Source: Sphingomonas psychrolutea (GTDB lineage Bacteria > Pseudomonadota > Alphaproteobacteria > Sphingomonadales > Sphingomonadaceae). Taken from it: a DNA stretch of 64,000 nt. The stretch spans positions 62,001-126,000 of the forward strand of contig NZ_BMDW01000009.1 of the NCBI RefSeq assembly GCF_014636175.1. Direction: 5' to 3'. Within the stretch, counting starts at the first letter, position 1. Every line of letters starts with the position of its first letter. Below, piece after piece: positions 29,561-38,461 of the stretch. Below the pieces are notes generated by a model. It searched no databases. It was not told where the DNA came from and saw only the letters and a list, made by a program, of their open reading frames with translations. Made by a program: the position numbers and the translations under genes.

Positions 29561-30306
29561 GGCCGTTTGCCGCCCCGGCAGCCGATCGGGCGACTGCGGT
29601 TGGGGCCGAGGTGCTTCCGCGCCACGTCGCGATCATCATGGACGGCAACGGTCGCTGGGCGAAAAAGCGCCATTTGCCGCGGATTGCCGGGCATCGCCAG
29701 GGGATCGAAGCGGTGCGCCGCGTCGCGCGCGCGGCACGCGCCCTCGGGATCGAGGCGCTGACGCTGTACGCCTTTTCGAGCGAGAATTGGCGGCGACCGG
29801 AGGAGGAGGTCAGCGACTTGATGGGGTTGCTGCGGCTGTTCATCCGAAGCGATCTTGAGGAGCTGGTGCGCGATAATGTTCGGCTGCGGATCATCGGCGA
29901 TTATCGCCGCTTCACGCCCGATCTGGTCGAACTGCTCGATAATGCTGTCGCCCGCACGGCGGTCAATGACGGCCCGATCCTTGTGATTGCGCTCAATTAC
30001 GGCGCGCAGGCAGAGATCGCTGCGGTGGCGCGGCGAATGGCCGAACGCGCGCGCGATGGGTTACTCGATCCGTCGGTGATCGACGAGACGATGTTCGAAG
30101 GCGAACTCGAGACCCACGATTTGCCGCCGCTCGATCTGTTGATCCGCACCTCGGGCGAGGTGCGGTTGTCGAATTTCCTGCTGTGGCAGGCCGCTTATGC
30201 CGAATTGCTGTTCGTCGACACGCTGTGGCCCGAATTTGACGGCGACACGCTGGCGCAGGCGATTGCGGCGTTCGCGCAGCGGCAACGGCGGTTCGGCGGT
30301 CTGTGA
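29557..30306 (+). CDS. uppS: Isoprenyl transferase (undecaprenyl diphosphate synthase)
   Basis: This 249-residue cis-prenyltransferase makes undecaprenyl diphosphate, the lipid carrier for peptidoglycan. Motifs include [16 protein letters not shown] (catalytic Asp), the [14 protein letters not shown] region and the C-terminal [17 protein letters not shown] with the FPP/IPP contacts. It starts with GTG inside the frr stop and ends inside the cdsA start (GTGA). It works with dxr (three genes on) and ispDF (60.3 kb) in the isoprenoid route. Confidence 0.95.
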   Translation: MRPFAAPAADRATAVGAEVLPRHVAIIMDGNGRWAKKRHLPRIAGHRQGIEAVRRVARAARALGIEALTLYAFSSENWRRPEEEVSDLMGLLRLFIRSDLEELVRDNVRLRIIGDYRRFTPDLVELLDNAVARTAVNDGPILVIALNYGAQAEIAAVARRMAERARDGLLDPSVIDETMFEGELETHDLPPLDLLIRTSGEVRLSNFLLWQAAYAELLFVDTLWPEFDGDTLAQAIAAFAQRQRRFGGL

Positions 30307-31103
30307 CGTCGCAGGTTCCGCCGAAAGGCATGTCCAACCTGATGCTGCGCGTGCTGGTCGGCGTGGCGCTGATTATGGTCGCGCTGGCCGCTGTGTGGTT
30401 TGGTGGAATTCCGTTCTGGCTGTTGTGCGTGGTGCTGGGCGTTGTGATGATGGGGGAGTGGGCCGATCTTCACGCAACCCCGCCCGCCACCAAGCGGCTG
30501 TCGCAATATGCTTTGTCGGTGCCGCTGGCGGTGATGATGCCGGTGCTCGGCGTCGGCCCCGGGTTTTTCGCGCTCGGGCTGTTGGCAGGCGCTGCCTTTT
30601 TCGTCGTCATCACCACACGGCGGAGCGGCCTGGCGCGTGGTATTCTCTATGTCGGGCTGCCGATCATGGCGTTGCTGTTGATCCGGCGGCAGGAGGAGGG
30701 CGTGGTCTTTACGATTTGGGCGCTCGCTCTGGTGTGGGCGTGCGATATCGGGGCTTATGCGGCCGGGCGCTTTATTGGCGGACCGAAGCTGGCACCGACA
30801 ATCAGCCCGAATAAGACCTGGGCGGGGCTCGCCGGGGGCGTGCTGCTCGCCAGTTTGTTGGCGGCCTTGCTGCATTATCGCTACGGCCTTGCGCTCCGCC
30901 TGACGCTTGCAACGCCGGCGCTCGCGGTACTGGCGCAGGGCGGCGATTTGTACGAAAGCTGGCTCAAGCGGACGGCAGGGGTCAAGGATAGCGGGACGGT
31001 GCTGCCAGGGCATGGCGGCGTGCTCGACCGGCTTGACGGTCTGGTGCCGGTGGCACCGGTCGCGGCTGTGCTGGTGCTGTTGCCAAAATTCTATTGGTGG
31101 TGA
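30303..31103 (+). CDS. cdsA: Phosphatidate cytidylyltransferase
   Basis: The 266-residue membrane enzyme makes CDP-diacylglycerol, the substrate of PssA encoded at 25 kb. Several hydrophobic segments fill the first 200 residues. The family signature near the C-terminus is complete: KRTAGVKDSG followed by PGHGGVLDRLD. Start is GTG at 30303, coupled to uppS. Confidence 0.95.
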   Translation: MTSQVPPKGMSNLMLRVLVGVALIMVALAAVWFGGIPFWLLCVVLGVVMMGEWADLHATPPATKRLSQYALSVPLAVMMPVLGVGPGFFALGLLAGAAFFVVITTRRSGLARGILYVGLPIMALLLIRRQEEGVVFTIWALALVWACDIGAYAAGRFIGGPKLAPTISPNKTWAGLAGGVLLASLLAALLHYRYGLALRLTLATPALAVLAQGGDLYESWLKRTAGVKDSGTVLPGHGGVLDRLDGLVPVAPVAAVLVLLPKFYWW

Positions 31104-31114
31104 AGACGGTACCG

Positions 31115-32296
31115 ATGAAGTCGATTACAATTTTGGGGGCAACCGGGTCGATTGGCACATCGACGCTCGATCTGGTCGAGCGCGCGCCGGACCGGTTCGA
31201 AGTGTTTGCGCTCACCGCCAATTGCGATGTCGCGCGCCTAGCCGCGGCGGCGATCCGCACGCGCGCGAAGCTCGCCGTGGTCGCCGACGAGCGCTGCCTC
31301 GACGATTTGCGGGCGGCGCTTTCCGGGACCAATATTGGTTGCGCTGGCGGGCGCGCGGCGGTGATCGAGGCGGCGAGCCTTGGTGCCGACATCACGATGG
31401 CGGCGATCGTTGGCTGCACCGGGCTCGAGCCGACGATGGCGGCGATCGCGCGCGGCAAGACCGTCATCATCGCGAATAAGGAGCCGCTGGTTTCGGCCGG
31501 CGATGTCGTTCTGGCGGCGGCCAAGGCGTCGGGCGCGACGTTGCTGCCCGCCGATTCGGAGCATAATGCGATCTTTCAATGCTTCGACGCGAGTAGGCCC
31601 GAGCGCGTCCGGCGGATCATCCTGACGTGTAGCGGCGGGCCGTTCCGCCAACGCTCGACCGAAGAAATGCGCGCGATGACGCCCGAACAGGCGGTAGCGC
31701 ACCCCAATTGGTCGATGGGTGCGAAAATTTCGGTCGATTCGGCGACTTTGTTCAATAAAGGGCTGGAACTGATCGAGGCCGCGCGGCTGTTCCCCGTACC
31801 GCATGACGCGATCGAGATCGTAATCCATCCGCAATCGGTGATTCACTCGCTGGTCGAATATGTCGATGGCTCGACGCTCGCGCAATTGGGGCCGCCCGAC
31901 ATGCGCGTGCCGATCGCGTCGTGCCTGGCCTGGCCCGATCGAATGGCGACGCCAATGGCCCCGCTCGATCTGGTCGCAATCGGGCGGCTCGATTTCGAAG
32001 CCCCCGATCCGCTGCGCTTCCCCGCGATCCGCTTGACGCGTGACGCCCTCAATGCGGGTGGCGCACGCCCGGCGATCCTGAACGCCGCGAACGAGATCGC
32101 CGTGGCGGCCTTTCTCGATAAGCGTATCGGCTTCCTCGAAATTGCCGCAATCGTCGAAGATACGCTATCGGCATACGATCCGGCCGCGCCGGGGACATTG
32201 GGCGATGTCCTTGCGGTCGATACCGAAGCACGCAGCATCGCGCGTCGGCAGATCGCGGTTCGCAACGGGGCGTTTTTGAAGGATACCGTCGCTTGA
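31115..32296 (+). CDS. dxr: 1-deoxy-D-xylulose-5-phosphate reductoisomerase
   Basis: The 393-residue enzyme makes 2-C-methyl-D-erythritol 4-phosphate in the MEP pathway. It shows the NADPH loop ILGATGSIGTSTLDL, NKEPLVSAGDVV, PADSEHNAIFQC, and the flexible loop near HPNWSMGAKISVDSAT. The ATG at 31115 is the best start; an in-frame TTG/GTG pair at 31094-31099 would overlap the cdsA end. The stop overlaps the TTG start of rseP. Confidence 0.96.
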   Translation: MKSITILGATGSIGTSTLDLVERAPDRFEVFALTANCDVARLAAAAIRTRAKLAVVADERCLDDLRAALSGTNIGCAGGRAAVIEAASLGADITMAAIVGCTGLEPTMAAIARGKTVIIANKEPLVSAGDVVLAAAKASGATLLPADSEHNAIFQCFDASRPERVRRIILTCSGGPFRQRSTEEMRAMTPEQAVAHPNWSMGAKISVDSATLFNKGLELIEAARLFPVPHDAIEIVIHPQSVIHSLVEYVDGSTLAQLGPPDMRVPIASCLAWPDRMATPMAPLDLVAIGRLDFEAPDPLRFPAIRLTRDALNAGGARPAILNAANEIAVAAFLDKRIGFLEIAAIVEDTLSAYDPAAPGTLGDVLAVDTEARSIARRQIAVRNGAFLKDTVA

Positions 32297-33426
32297 GCCA
32301 ATCACCTGGCCTGTTGCTCACCATCCTGGCGTTCGCGCTGGTGCTCGGGCCGCTTATTTTTCTGCATGAGTTGGGGCATTATCTCGCTGGGCGCTGGTTC
32401 GGCGTCAAGATTGATGCCTTTTCGATCGGCTTCGGCCGAGAGCTGTTCGGCTGGACCGACAAAAGCGGCACACGCTGGAAATTCAGCGTCCTGCCGCTTG
32501 GTGGATATGTGAAATTCGCGGGCGATTTGAACCCCGCAAGCGTGCCCGATCCGGCATGGCTGGAACTGCCGCCCGAAGAGCGCGCGCGTAGCCTGCAGGC
32601 GCGCCCGGTCTGGCAGCGCGCGATCATCGTCGCCGCGGGGCCGGTGACAAATTTCATCGTCGCGATCGTTATCCTCGCGGGGATGGCGATGGCCTATGGT
32701 GTAGACGCGACGCCCGCCACGGTCGGGCTGGTCCAGCCCGGCAGCGCGGCGGCGGTGGCGGGGATCCAAACGGGAGATCGGATAACGTCACTCGGCGGTC
32801 GCGATGTCGCGACCTTTTCCGATCTGGCGAGCTTCACCGTGATGCGCCCGAACGAGCGCGTCGCAGTATCGCTGCTCCGCAACGGCCAACCGTTGCAGAT
32901 TGCTGTGACGATCGGTGCGTTGAAGCAGAAGGACCGGTTCGGCAACGAATCGAAGATCGGGCGCTTGGGGATCGGCCCGGGCGCACCCGCGCTACGCAAG
33001 GTCGGCTTGCTCGAAGCACCGGCCGCAGGCGTGCGCGCGACGGTCGAGGCGTTGCAAGGGACGGTCGACGGGCTTGGCCAGATCATTACCGGCCGGCGTT
33101 CGGTCGAAGAATTGGGCGGGCCGCTGCGGATCGCAAAGATGTCGGGCGAAACGCTGTCGCTCGGCACGCCCTATCTCATTTGGTTCATCGCGATGATCTC
33201 CATTAATCTGGGATTCATCAACCTGTTGCCAGTCCCGCTGCTGGATGGCGGTCACCTGTTTTTCTATGCGATCGAGGCGATCCGGCGCAGGCCAGTCCCG
33301 CCGCACGTGCAGGAATGGGCGTTTCGCGGTGGTTTGGCCGCGATTTTGGCGTTGATGGTGACGGTGACGTTCAACGATCTCGGCGCGTTCGGCGTATGGA
33401 CGACGCTGCGCGGGTTGATCGGTTGA
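32293..33426 (+). CDS. rseP: RIP zinc metalloprotease RseP (site-2 protease)
   Basis: This 377-residue intramembrane protease has the zinc motif HELGH in the first span (LIFLHELGHYLAGRWFG), one PDZ domain visible at about 125-200 (VQPGSAAAVAGIQTGDRITS), and the second zinc site LLPVPLLDGGHLFFY. The family cuts membrane anti-sigma factors and leftover signal peptides. Start is TTG, overlapping the dxr stop. It comes before bamA, as is usual, linking envelope stress signalling to outer-membrane protein assembly. Confidence 0.95.
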   Translation: MSQSPGLLLTILAFALVLGPLIFLHELGHYLAGRWFGVKIDAFSIGFGRELFGWTDKSGTRWKFSVLPLGGYVKFAGDLNPASVPDPAWLELPPEERARSLQARPVWQRAIIVAAGPVTNFIVAIVILAGMAMAYGVDATPATVGLVQPGSAAAVAGIQTGDRITSLGGRDVATFSDLASFTVMRPNERVAVSLLRNGQPLQIAVTIGALKQKDRFGNESKIGRLGIGPGAPALRKVGLLEAPAAGVRATVEALQGTVDGLGQIITGRRSVEELGGPLRIAKMSGETLSLGTPYLIWFIAMISINLGFINLLPVPLLDGGHLFFYAIEAIRRRPVPPHVQEWAFRGGLAAILALMVTVTFNDLGAFGVWTTLRGLIG

Positions 33427-33493
33427 CGCAGGTAAGGCAGGGCGGGCCGACGGTTTTCGGCCACGCGGAATTTTCTCCGACTTGGGGTGGGAT

Positions 33494-36277
33494 GTGACAG
33501 CGATCAAGGTTTCAAATTTCGGAGCGCGGGCCACCGCCGTGCTGCTTACCGGCACGATGCTGGCGGGCCTGCCCGTGGCGGCGTCGGCACAGACCACTGG
33601 TCAGCCGACCGCCCCGGCGGCGCAAACGGCACCCCCGCCGCCCGTCTCGGTGCCGTTGCCGCCCCCGGTAACGCGCACGATCAAGACGCTCCGCGTCGAA
33701 GGTGCGCAGCGGCTCGAGCCCGAGACGGTGCTGTCTTATACCAAGCTGCGCAGCGGGCAGGTTTATACCAACGAGACGCTCGATCAGGCGATCAAGGATC
33801 TGTACGCGAGCGACCTGTTCGCCGACGTGATTATCGCCGGTGCCGAAAGCGGCGACATCATCCTGCGCGTGCGCGAGAATCCGGTGATCAACCGCGTGAT
33901 CTTCGAGGGCAATAAGCGCCTGAAGGAAGACAAGATCAAGAAGGAGGTGAAGCTCGCTCCCCGCCAAATCTTCACGCGTACCGCCGTCCGGCAGGACGTG
34001 GCGCGGATCGTCGAATTATACCGCCGCCAGGGCCGCTTTGCCGCCGTCGTCGAGCCAAAGATGGTCAATCTCGACCAGAATCGCGTCGATGTGATTTTCG
34101 AGGTGAGCGAAGGGCCGAAATCCAAGGTCCGCCAGATCAACATCCTCGGCAATGTGGTCTATTCCGACAACAAGCTGCGCGAGCAGATGGCGACCAAGCA
34201 AGCACGGTTGATCACCTTGCTCAGCTCGAACACGAGCTACGATCAGGATCGCCTCGCTTACGATCAGCAAAAATTGCGGCAATTCTATCTGACCGAGGGC
34301 TATGCCGATTTCCGCGTGACCTCGGCGGTCGCCGAACTGACGCCGGACAAGAAGGACTTCATCATCACCTATGTGGTGGAGGAGGGTAAGCGGTATAAAT
34401 TCGGCGACGTGACGGTCGACAGCGACATTCGCGATTTCGATAATAAGAAGCTCGCCGCCAATCTCGGGATCAATAAGGGCGATTGGTACAATGCGAAGAA
34501 GGTCGAGACCTCGGTCGATTCGCTGAGCGAGGCGGCCGGCCTGTTCGGCTACGCCTTCACCGACGTGAACCCCGACTTCCTGCGCGACAAAGAGACGCTG
34601 ACGATGGGGATCAATTTCCACATCGCCGAGGCGAAGCGTTCGTATATCGAGCGGATCGACGTCAACGGCAACACGCAGACGCAGGACAAGGTGATCCGCC
34701 GCGAAATCCGCTTGGCGGAAGGCGATGCGTTCAACAGTTTCCAGGTTAAGCGCTCGCAGGATCGCATCAACTCGCTCGGATTTTTTCAGGACAAGTTCGA
34801 GATCAAGCAGACGCAAGGGTCCGCGCCCGACCGCGTGGTGCTGACCGCCAATGTCGAAGAGAAATCGACCGGTGAATTGTCGCTGTCGGCGGGCTTTTCG
34901 AGCCTTGAGCGCTTCATCATCCAGGCATCGATCCGGCAGCGCAATTTCCGCGGCAAGGGCCAGGAATTGCGCGCGAGCGTCAATTATTCGACCTATTCCA
35001 AGTCGGTCGAGCTGGGCTTTACCGAACCATATCTGTTCGACAAAAATATCGCGATCGGCGGCGACATTTTCCGGCGCGATTACAACGCCTTCAACTTTAT
35101 CGGTAATCAACGGCAGACGACCTATACGCAGGTATCGACCGGATTTCAGATCCGCTCTGGCGTGCCACTGACTGAATATGTCCAGCTCGCGGCACGCTAT
35201 GGCCTGTCCTACGATCAGGTCGGCCTCGATCAGAATTCGTATTTCTCCCCCAATCCGGTAACCGGCGTTCTGGCGTGCGATCCGATCAAGGCGGGGCGCT
35301 ATCTGTGCGACGCGATCGGTAACCGCGTCACGTCTTCGGTCGGCTATTCGCTGATCTATGACAGCCTCAACAGCCGCCTGCGCCCGACGGCCGGTCAGCG
35401 CGCCATTATCAGCCAGGACTTTGCCGGCCTCGGCGGCGACGTGAAATATGTCCGCACGAAGTTCGAAGGCTCTAAATTCGTCAATATCGGTAGCGGCTTC
35501 ATCGCATCGCTCAACGTCGAGGGCGGCTACATCCGCTCGTTGGAGAAGAGCCGTGGGGAAGGGATCGACAAGGTCCGCATCACCGACCGTTTCTATCTCG
35601 GCGAACCCGATTTCCGCGGTTTCGACATTCGCGGGGTCGGCCCGCGGATTCAGCGGATTCAATATACGACCGATGCGACCGGAAATCAGACCCTGCAAAC
35701 CGATCGCACACAGTTCGTCGACGATGCGCTGGGTGGGCGGGCGTATTATCTCAGCAAGCTCGAGCTTGAAATCCCACTGCCATCGGGTGCGCGCGAGCTT
35801 GGCTTGCGGCCGTCCATCTATGTGCAAGCCGGCGCGCTGTTCGGTATCACACGTCCGTTGCCGACGATCGGGCTTTGCGCGGCCGGCACCACGGGAAACA
35901 ATTGCTTCGCGACCGTCGGCGGCGTCGTACAACCGCTGGTTACGAATGTTTTGGCCAGCAACGGCGACCCCTTTTATACGGTGCCGAACATCGACGCGAC
36001 CAACCCGGGCCTGGTTACAACCTGTAAGGTTGGGTATTCGGCAACCGTAGGCGGGACATGCGTCGGCTCTTCGACCAACACGCTTTATACGAGCTCGCAG
36101 GCGCCGTTCCTCGAGCGCTTCGTCGGCGATTCGCCGCGGCCGCGCATTTCGGTCGGCGGTGGCGTCAACTGGAACTCGCCGTTCGGGCCGCTGCGCATCG
36201 ATCTTGCCTATGCCCTGCTCAAGGACAAAGGCGACGACACCAAACTCATCACGTTCAACGTAGGGACACAGTTCTAA
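33494..36277 (+). CDS. bamA: Outer membrane protein assembly factor BamA
   Basis: This 927-residue Omp85 protein is the core of the BAM machine. It has a signal peptide (ending VAASAQT), a Pro-rich stretch, five POTRA domains (about residues 55-460) and a 16-strand barrel. The loop-6 motif is RGFDIRG and the C-terminal residue is Phe (NVGTQF). GTG at 33494 is chosen; a TTG at 33482 is possible. Unusual for the family are six cysteines in predicted surface loops, in three close pairs (595/605, 795/804, 844/856), the last two in a long insertion before the final strands. The stop overlaps the next start. Confidence 0.94.
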   Translation: MTAIKVSNFGARATAVLLTGTMLAGLPVAASAQTTGQPTAPAAQTAPPPPVSVPLPPPVTRTIKTLRVEGAQRLEPETVLSYTKLRSGQVYTNETLDQAIKDLYASDLFADVIIAGAESGDIILRVRENPVINRVIFEGNKRLKEDKIKKEVKLAPRQIFTRTAVRQDVARIVELYRRQGRFAAVVEPKMVNLDQNRVDVIFEVSEGPKSKVRQINILGNVVYSDNKLREQMATKQARLITLLSSNTSYDQDRLAYDQQKLRQFYLTEGYADFRVTSAVAELTPDKKDFIITYVVEEGKRYKFGDVTVDSDIRDFDNKKLAANLGINKGDWYNAKKVETSVDSLSEAAGLFGYAFTDVNPDFLRDKETLTMGINFHIAEAKRSYIERIDVNGNTQTQDKVIRREIRLAEGDAFNSFQVKRSQDRINSLGFFQDKFEIKQTQGSAPDRVVLTANVEEKSTGELSLSAGFSSLERFIIQASIRQRNFRGKGQELRASVNYSTYSKSVELGFTEPYLFDKNIAIGGDIFRRDYNAFNFIGNQRQTTYTQVSTGFQIRSGVPLTEYVQLAARYGLSYDQVGLDQNSYFSPNPVTGVLACDPIKAGRYLCDAIGNRVTSSVGYSLIYDSLNSRLRPTAGQRAIISQDFAGLGGDVKYVRTKFEGSKFVNIGSGFIASLNVEGGYIRSLEKSRGEGIDKVRITDRFYLGEPDFRGFDIRGVGPRIQRIQYTTDATGNQTLQTDRTQFVDDALGGRAYYLSKLELEIPLPSGARELGLRPSIYVQAGALFGITRPLPTIGLCAAGTTGNNCFATVGGVVQPLVTNVLASNGDPFYTVPNIDATNPGLVTTCKVGYSATVGGTCVGSSTNTLYTSSQAPFLERFVGDSPRPRISVGGGVNWNSPFGPLRIDLAYALLKDKGDDTKLITFNVGTQF

Positions 36278-37017
36278 TGAAGATGTATCAGACATTTCTG
36301 CTCGGCTGCGCGGCGATCGCGCCGGCTTTCCTAATCGCGGGTACGGCGCAGGCGCAGGTCGGCGGCGTCGCGATTTCCGATCCGGAAACCGTCATTCTGA
36401 CCGCCAAGGCGCTCGATGCCGCCAATCAGACGATCGGCACGACCTACAAGGCGCAGCTCGATCAAGCCAATGCCCGCCAGACGGCGCTGCAGGCTGAACT
36501 CGCCACGATCGGCGCGCCGCTCGACCTCAATAAGGACAAGCGTTTGTCGGAAGACGAGATCGCTGCCGCGCAGCGGTCGAACAGCCCGATCCTCGCCAAG
36601 CTCGAAGCCGCACAGAAGGCCGGTCAGGCTGATGCGGCGCGCCTCAGCTCGCCCGCTACGCTGGCCCAGGCCTATGCGATCGAGCAGATTTCGCAGCGTT
36701 ATGCGGCAGCGGTAAAGACCGTCGTTGAGGCCAAGAAGATCAGCCTGTTGCTGTCGGCCGGTACCGTTCAGTATAATGCGCCTGCGGTCGACGTGACCGA
36801 CGATATCAAGGCCGCGCTCGACGCCGCTGCGCCGACCGTGCCGATCACGCCGCCCGCGGGTTACCAGCCGAGCCAGCAGACACAGCAGCTGCAGCAGCAG
36901 TTCCAGCAGCTCGTCTACCTCGCCGCCGTTCGCCGCGCACAGGCGCAGGCTGCCGGTGGGGCGCCTGCCGCACCCGGTGCGAAGCCTGCACCGGCCAAGC
37001 CGCCGGTCGGCCGCTGA
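36277..37017 (+). CDS. OmpH/Skp family periplasmic chaperone
   Basis: A 246-residue protein has a signal peptide ([20 protein letters not shown]), then coiled-coil helices rich in Ala, Gln and Lys (about 45-75 and 95-165), as in Skp, which holds unfolded outer-membrane proteins for BamA. Two features are unusual: a Gln-rich and Pro/Ala-rich C-terminal tail, and the loop [12 protein letters not shown] at residues 83-94 between the helices, which fits an EF-hand calcium loop at positions 1, 3, 5, 9 and 12. The ATG overlaps the bamA stop (TAATG), so production is coupled. Confidence 0.88.
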   Translation: MKMYQTFLLGCAAIAPAFLIAGTAQAQVGGVAISDPETVILTAKALDAANQTIGTTYKAQLDQANARQTALQAELATIGAPLDLNKDKRLSEDEIAAAQRSNSPILAKLEAAQKAGQADAARLSSPATLAQAYAIEQISQRYAAAVKTVVEAKKISLLLSAGTVQYNAPAVDVTDDIKAALDAAAPTVPITPPAGYQPSQQTQQLQQQFQQLVYLAAVRRAQAQAAGGAPAAPGAKPAPAKPPVGR

Positions 37018-37027
37018 GCCACAATCG

Positions 37028-37507
37028 GTGAGCGAAACGGCAGATCGCGGCGCGCTTGGCCCGCTCGATATCGCGCGGGTCATGGCGGCGCTGCCGCATC
37101 GCTATCCGATGCTGTTGGTCGACCGGGTCGAGGAGCTGATCCTCGACCGGTCGATCACCGCGATCAAGGCGGTGACGATCAACGAGCAATTCTTTCAGGG
37201 GCATTTCCCGGGACGTCCGATCATGCCCGGCGTGCTGATCGTCGAAGCCATGGCGCAGGCCGCCGGGATCCTCGCGGTCGAATCGCTCGGCCTCGCGGGG
37301 TCGGGCAAGCTTGTGTATTTCATGGCGATCGACGGAGCGAAGTTTCGCAAACCGGTCGAACCCGGCGTGCTGCTTAAACTGGAGGTCGAATTCGTGCAGA
37401 AGCGCTCGAGCGTGTGTAAGTTCGCCGGTCGCGCGACGATCGACGGACAATTGGCGGCGGAAGCCACTTTCACCGCGATGATCGCCGACCCGCCCAAGGC
37501 GGGCTGA
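37028..37507 (+). CDS. fabZ: 3-hydroxyacyl-ACP dehydratase FabZ
   Basis: This 159-residue hot-dog enzyme of fatty acid synthesis has [13 protein letters not shown], the catalytic His in [20 protein letters not shown] with its Glu, and KFRKPVEPG. Start is GTG at 37028, ten bases after the skp stop. In most proteobacteria lpxD lies between skp and fabZ and lpxA follows; neither is here. Confidence 0.96.
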   Translation: MSETADRGALGPLDIARVMAALPHRYPMLLVDRVEELILDRSITAIKAVTINEQFFQGHFPGRPIMPGVLIVEAMAQAAGILAVESLGLAGSGKLVYFMAIDGAKFRKPVEPGVLLKLEVEFVQKRSSVCKFAGRATIDGQLAAEATFTAMIADPPKAG

Positions 37508-37599
37508 GACCGACAAGAGTTGCGTCATGCGCGGTGCTCTGATAGGTGCCACGCCTTCGCTGCTGGTCGGTAACCAGTGGCTTACCCGGAGAATTAGAC

Positions 37600-37833
37600 G
37601 TGAAAAAAGGCATTCACCCCGATTATCACACCATCACGGTGCAGATGACCGACGGCTCGCAGTTCCAGACCCGCACGACGTGGGGCAAGGAAGGCGATCT
37701 CATGACGCTCGACATCGATCCGCTGGCGCATCCGGCCTGGACCGGCGGGCGTGGCACGATGCTCGATGCAGGCGGCCAGGTCGCGCGCTTCAACAAGCGT
37801 TTCGGCGGCATGTCGGCAATCGGCAAAAAGTAA
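37600..37833 (+). CDS. rpmE: 50S ribosomal protein L31
   Basis: L31 of 77 residues begins [18 protein letters not shown]. It has no cysteine, so this is the zinc-free form of the protein and does not need zinc for folding. GTG at 37600 is preceded by GGAGAA. It lies 92 bases after fabZ. Confidence 0.95.
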   Translation: MKKGIHPDYHTITVQMTDGSQFQTRTTWGKEGDLMTLDIDPLAHPAWTGGRGTMLDAGGQVARFNKRFGGMSAIGKK

Positions 37834-37849
37834 GCGTTCTGCCGCGTCG

Positions 37850-37864
37850 TTAACGGCGCGTTAG
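37850..37864 (+). promoter_or_regulatory. CtrA-like site before the PilZ gene
   Basis: TTAACGGCGCGTTAG fits the CtrA pattern TTAA-N7-TTAA with one mismatch in the second half-site. It lies 53 bases before the start of the PilZ protein gene. CckA, the top of the CtrA pathway, is encoded in this window. Confidence 0.4.
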
Positions 37865-37916
37865 CGATAATTGCATAGGATTTCCTTCTCGCAGGTGTTG
37901 CGGGAAGGGACATCCC

Positions 37917-38243
37917 ATGATTGCTGCTGAATTCGAGCCCGCGATAAAGCCCGACCGCCGCCGCAGCCGGCGCGCGCCGACCTCGCTCGACGCCAAGGTC
38001 GGACGCGGCGGTCTCGATCGCGCCTTGTGCAAGGTGACCAACGTGTCGCTGCACGGTGCCAAGCTCCACACCTATTCGCCGATGCAAAAAGGCGCGACGA
38101 TCTGGCTGACCTTGCCGCGGCTTGGTCAGGTCATGGCGACGATCATGTGGGTCGATGATTTCGAGGCCGGCTGCCAATTCTATGATCCGCTCGATGACCA
38201 CGCCTTTGCACGGTTGGTCGGGGCAAATGCTGAGCTCGAATGA
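37917..38243 (+). CDS. PilZ domain protein
   Basis: This 108-residue single PilZ domain protein has the c-di-GMP contact motif RRRSRRAP (residues 14-21) and the second motif NVSLHGAKL (about 42-50), matching the RxxxR and (D/N)xSxxG pattern. It is likely a small c-di-GMP receptor that acts by binding another protein. It follows rpmE with 83 bases of spacing and a possible CtrA site. Confidence 0.88.
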   Translation: MIAAEFEPAIKPDRRRSRRAPTSLDAKVGRGGLDRALCKVTNVSLHGAKLHTYSPMQKGATIWLTLPRLGQVMATIMWVDDFEAGCQFYDPLDDHAFARLVGANAELE

Positions 38244-38266
38244 GCGACCCGGTTTGGATGCGGCGG

Positions 38267-38356
38267 TGGCGGAGAGAGTGGGATTCGAACCCACGGTGAG
38301 CTTGCACCCACGGCGGTTTTCAAGACCGCTGCCTTAAACCACTCGGCCATCTCTCC
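38267..38356 (-). tRNA. tRNA-Ser (anticodon TGA)
   Basis: On the minus strand, GGAGAGA (from 38356) pairs with TCTCTCC to make the acceptor stem. The D-arm (GGCCGAGTGG), anticodon stem GCGGT/ACCGC with loop CTTGAAA, a long variable arm and the T-arm GTGGGTTCGAATCCCAC follow. The discriminator base is G (38270) and CCA is encoded (38269-38267). The long variable arm and TGA anticodon identify serine. Confidence 0.95.
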
Positions 38357-38461
38357 GCGCTGCCTCCGCTTAGCCAGCGAACGATGACTTGTGCAAGGTT
38401 TGTGGTGCGCGGGCGGCCTTTGGGGGTTCATGTCGACGGGCGGCTGTGCCACTAATGCCGT

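Noticed and set aside
34016..36295. 759-codon open frame on the minus strand
   Set aside because: It is antisense to bamA, whose POTRA and barrel motifs are clear.
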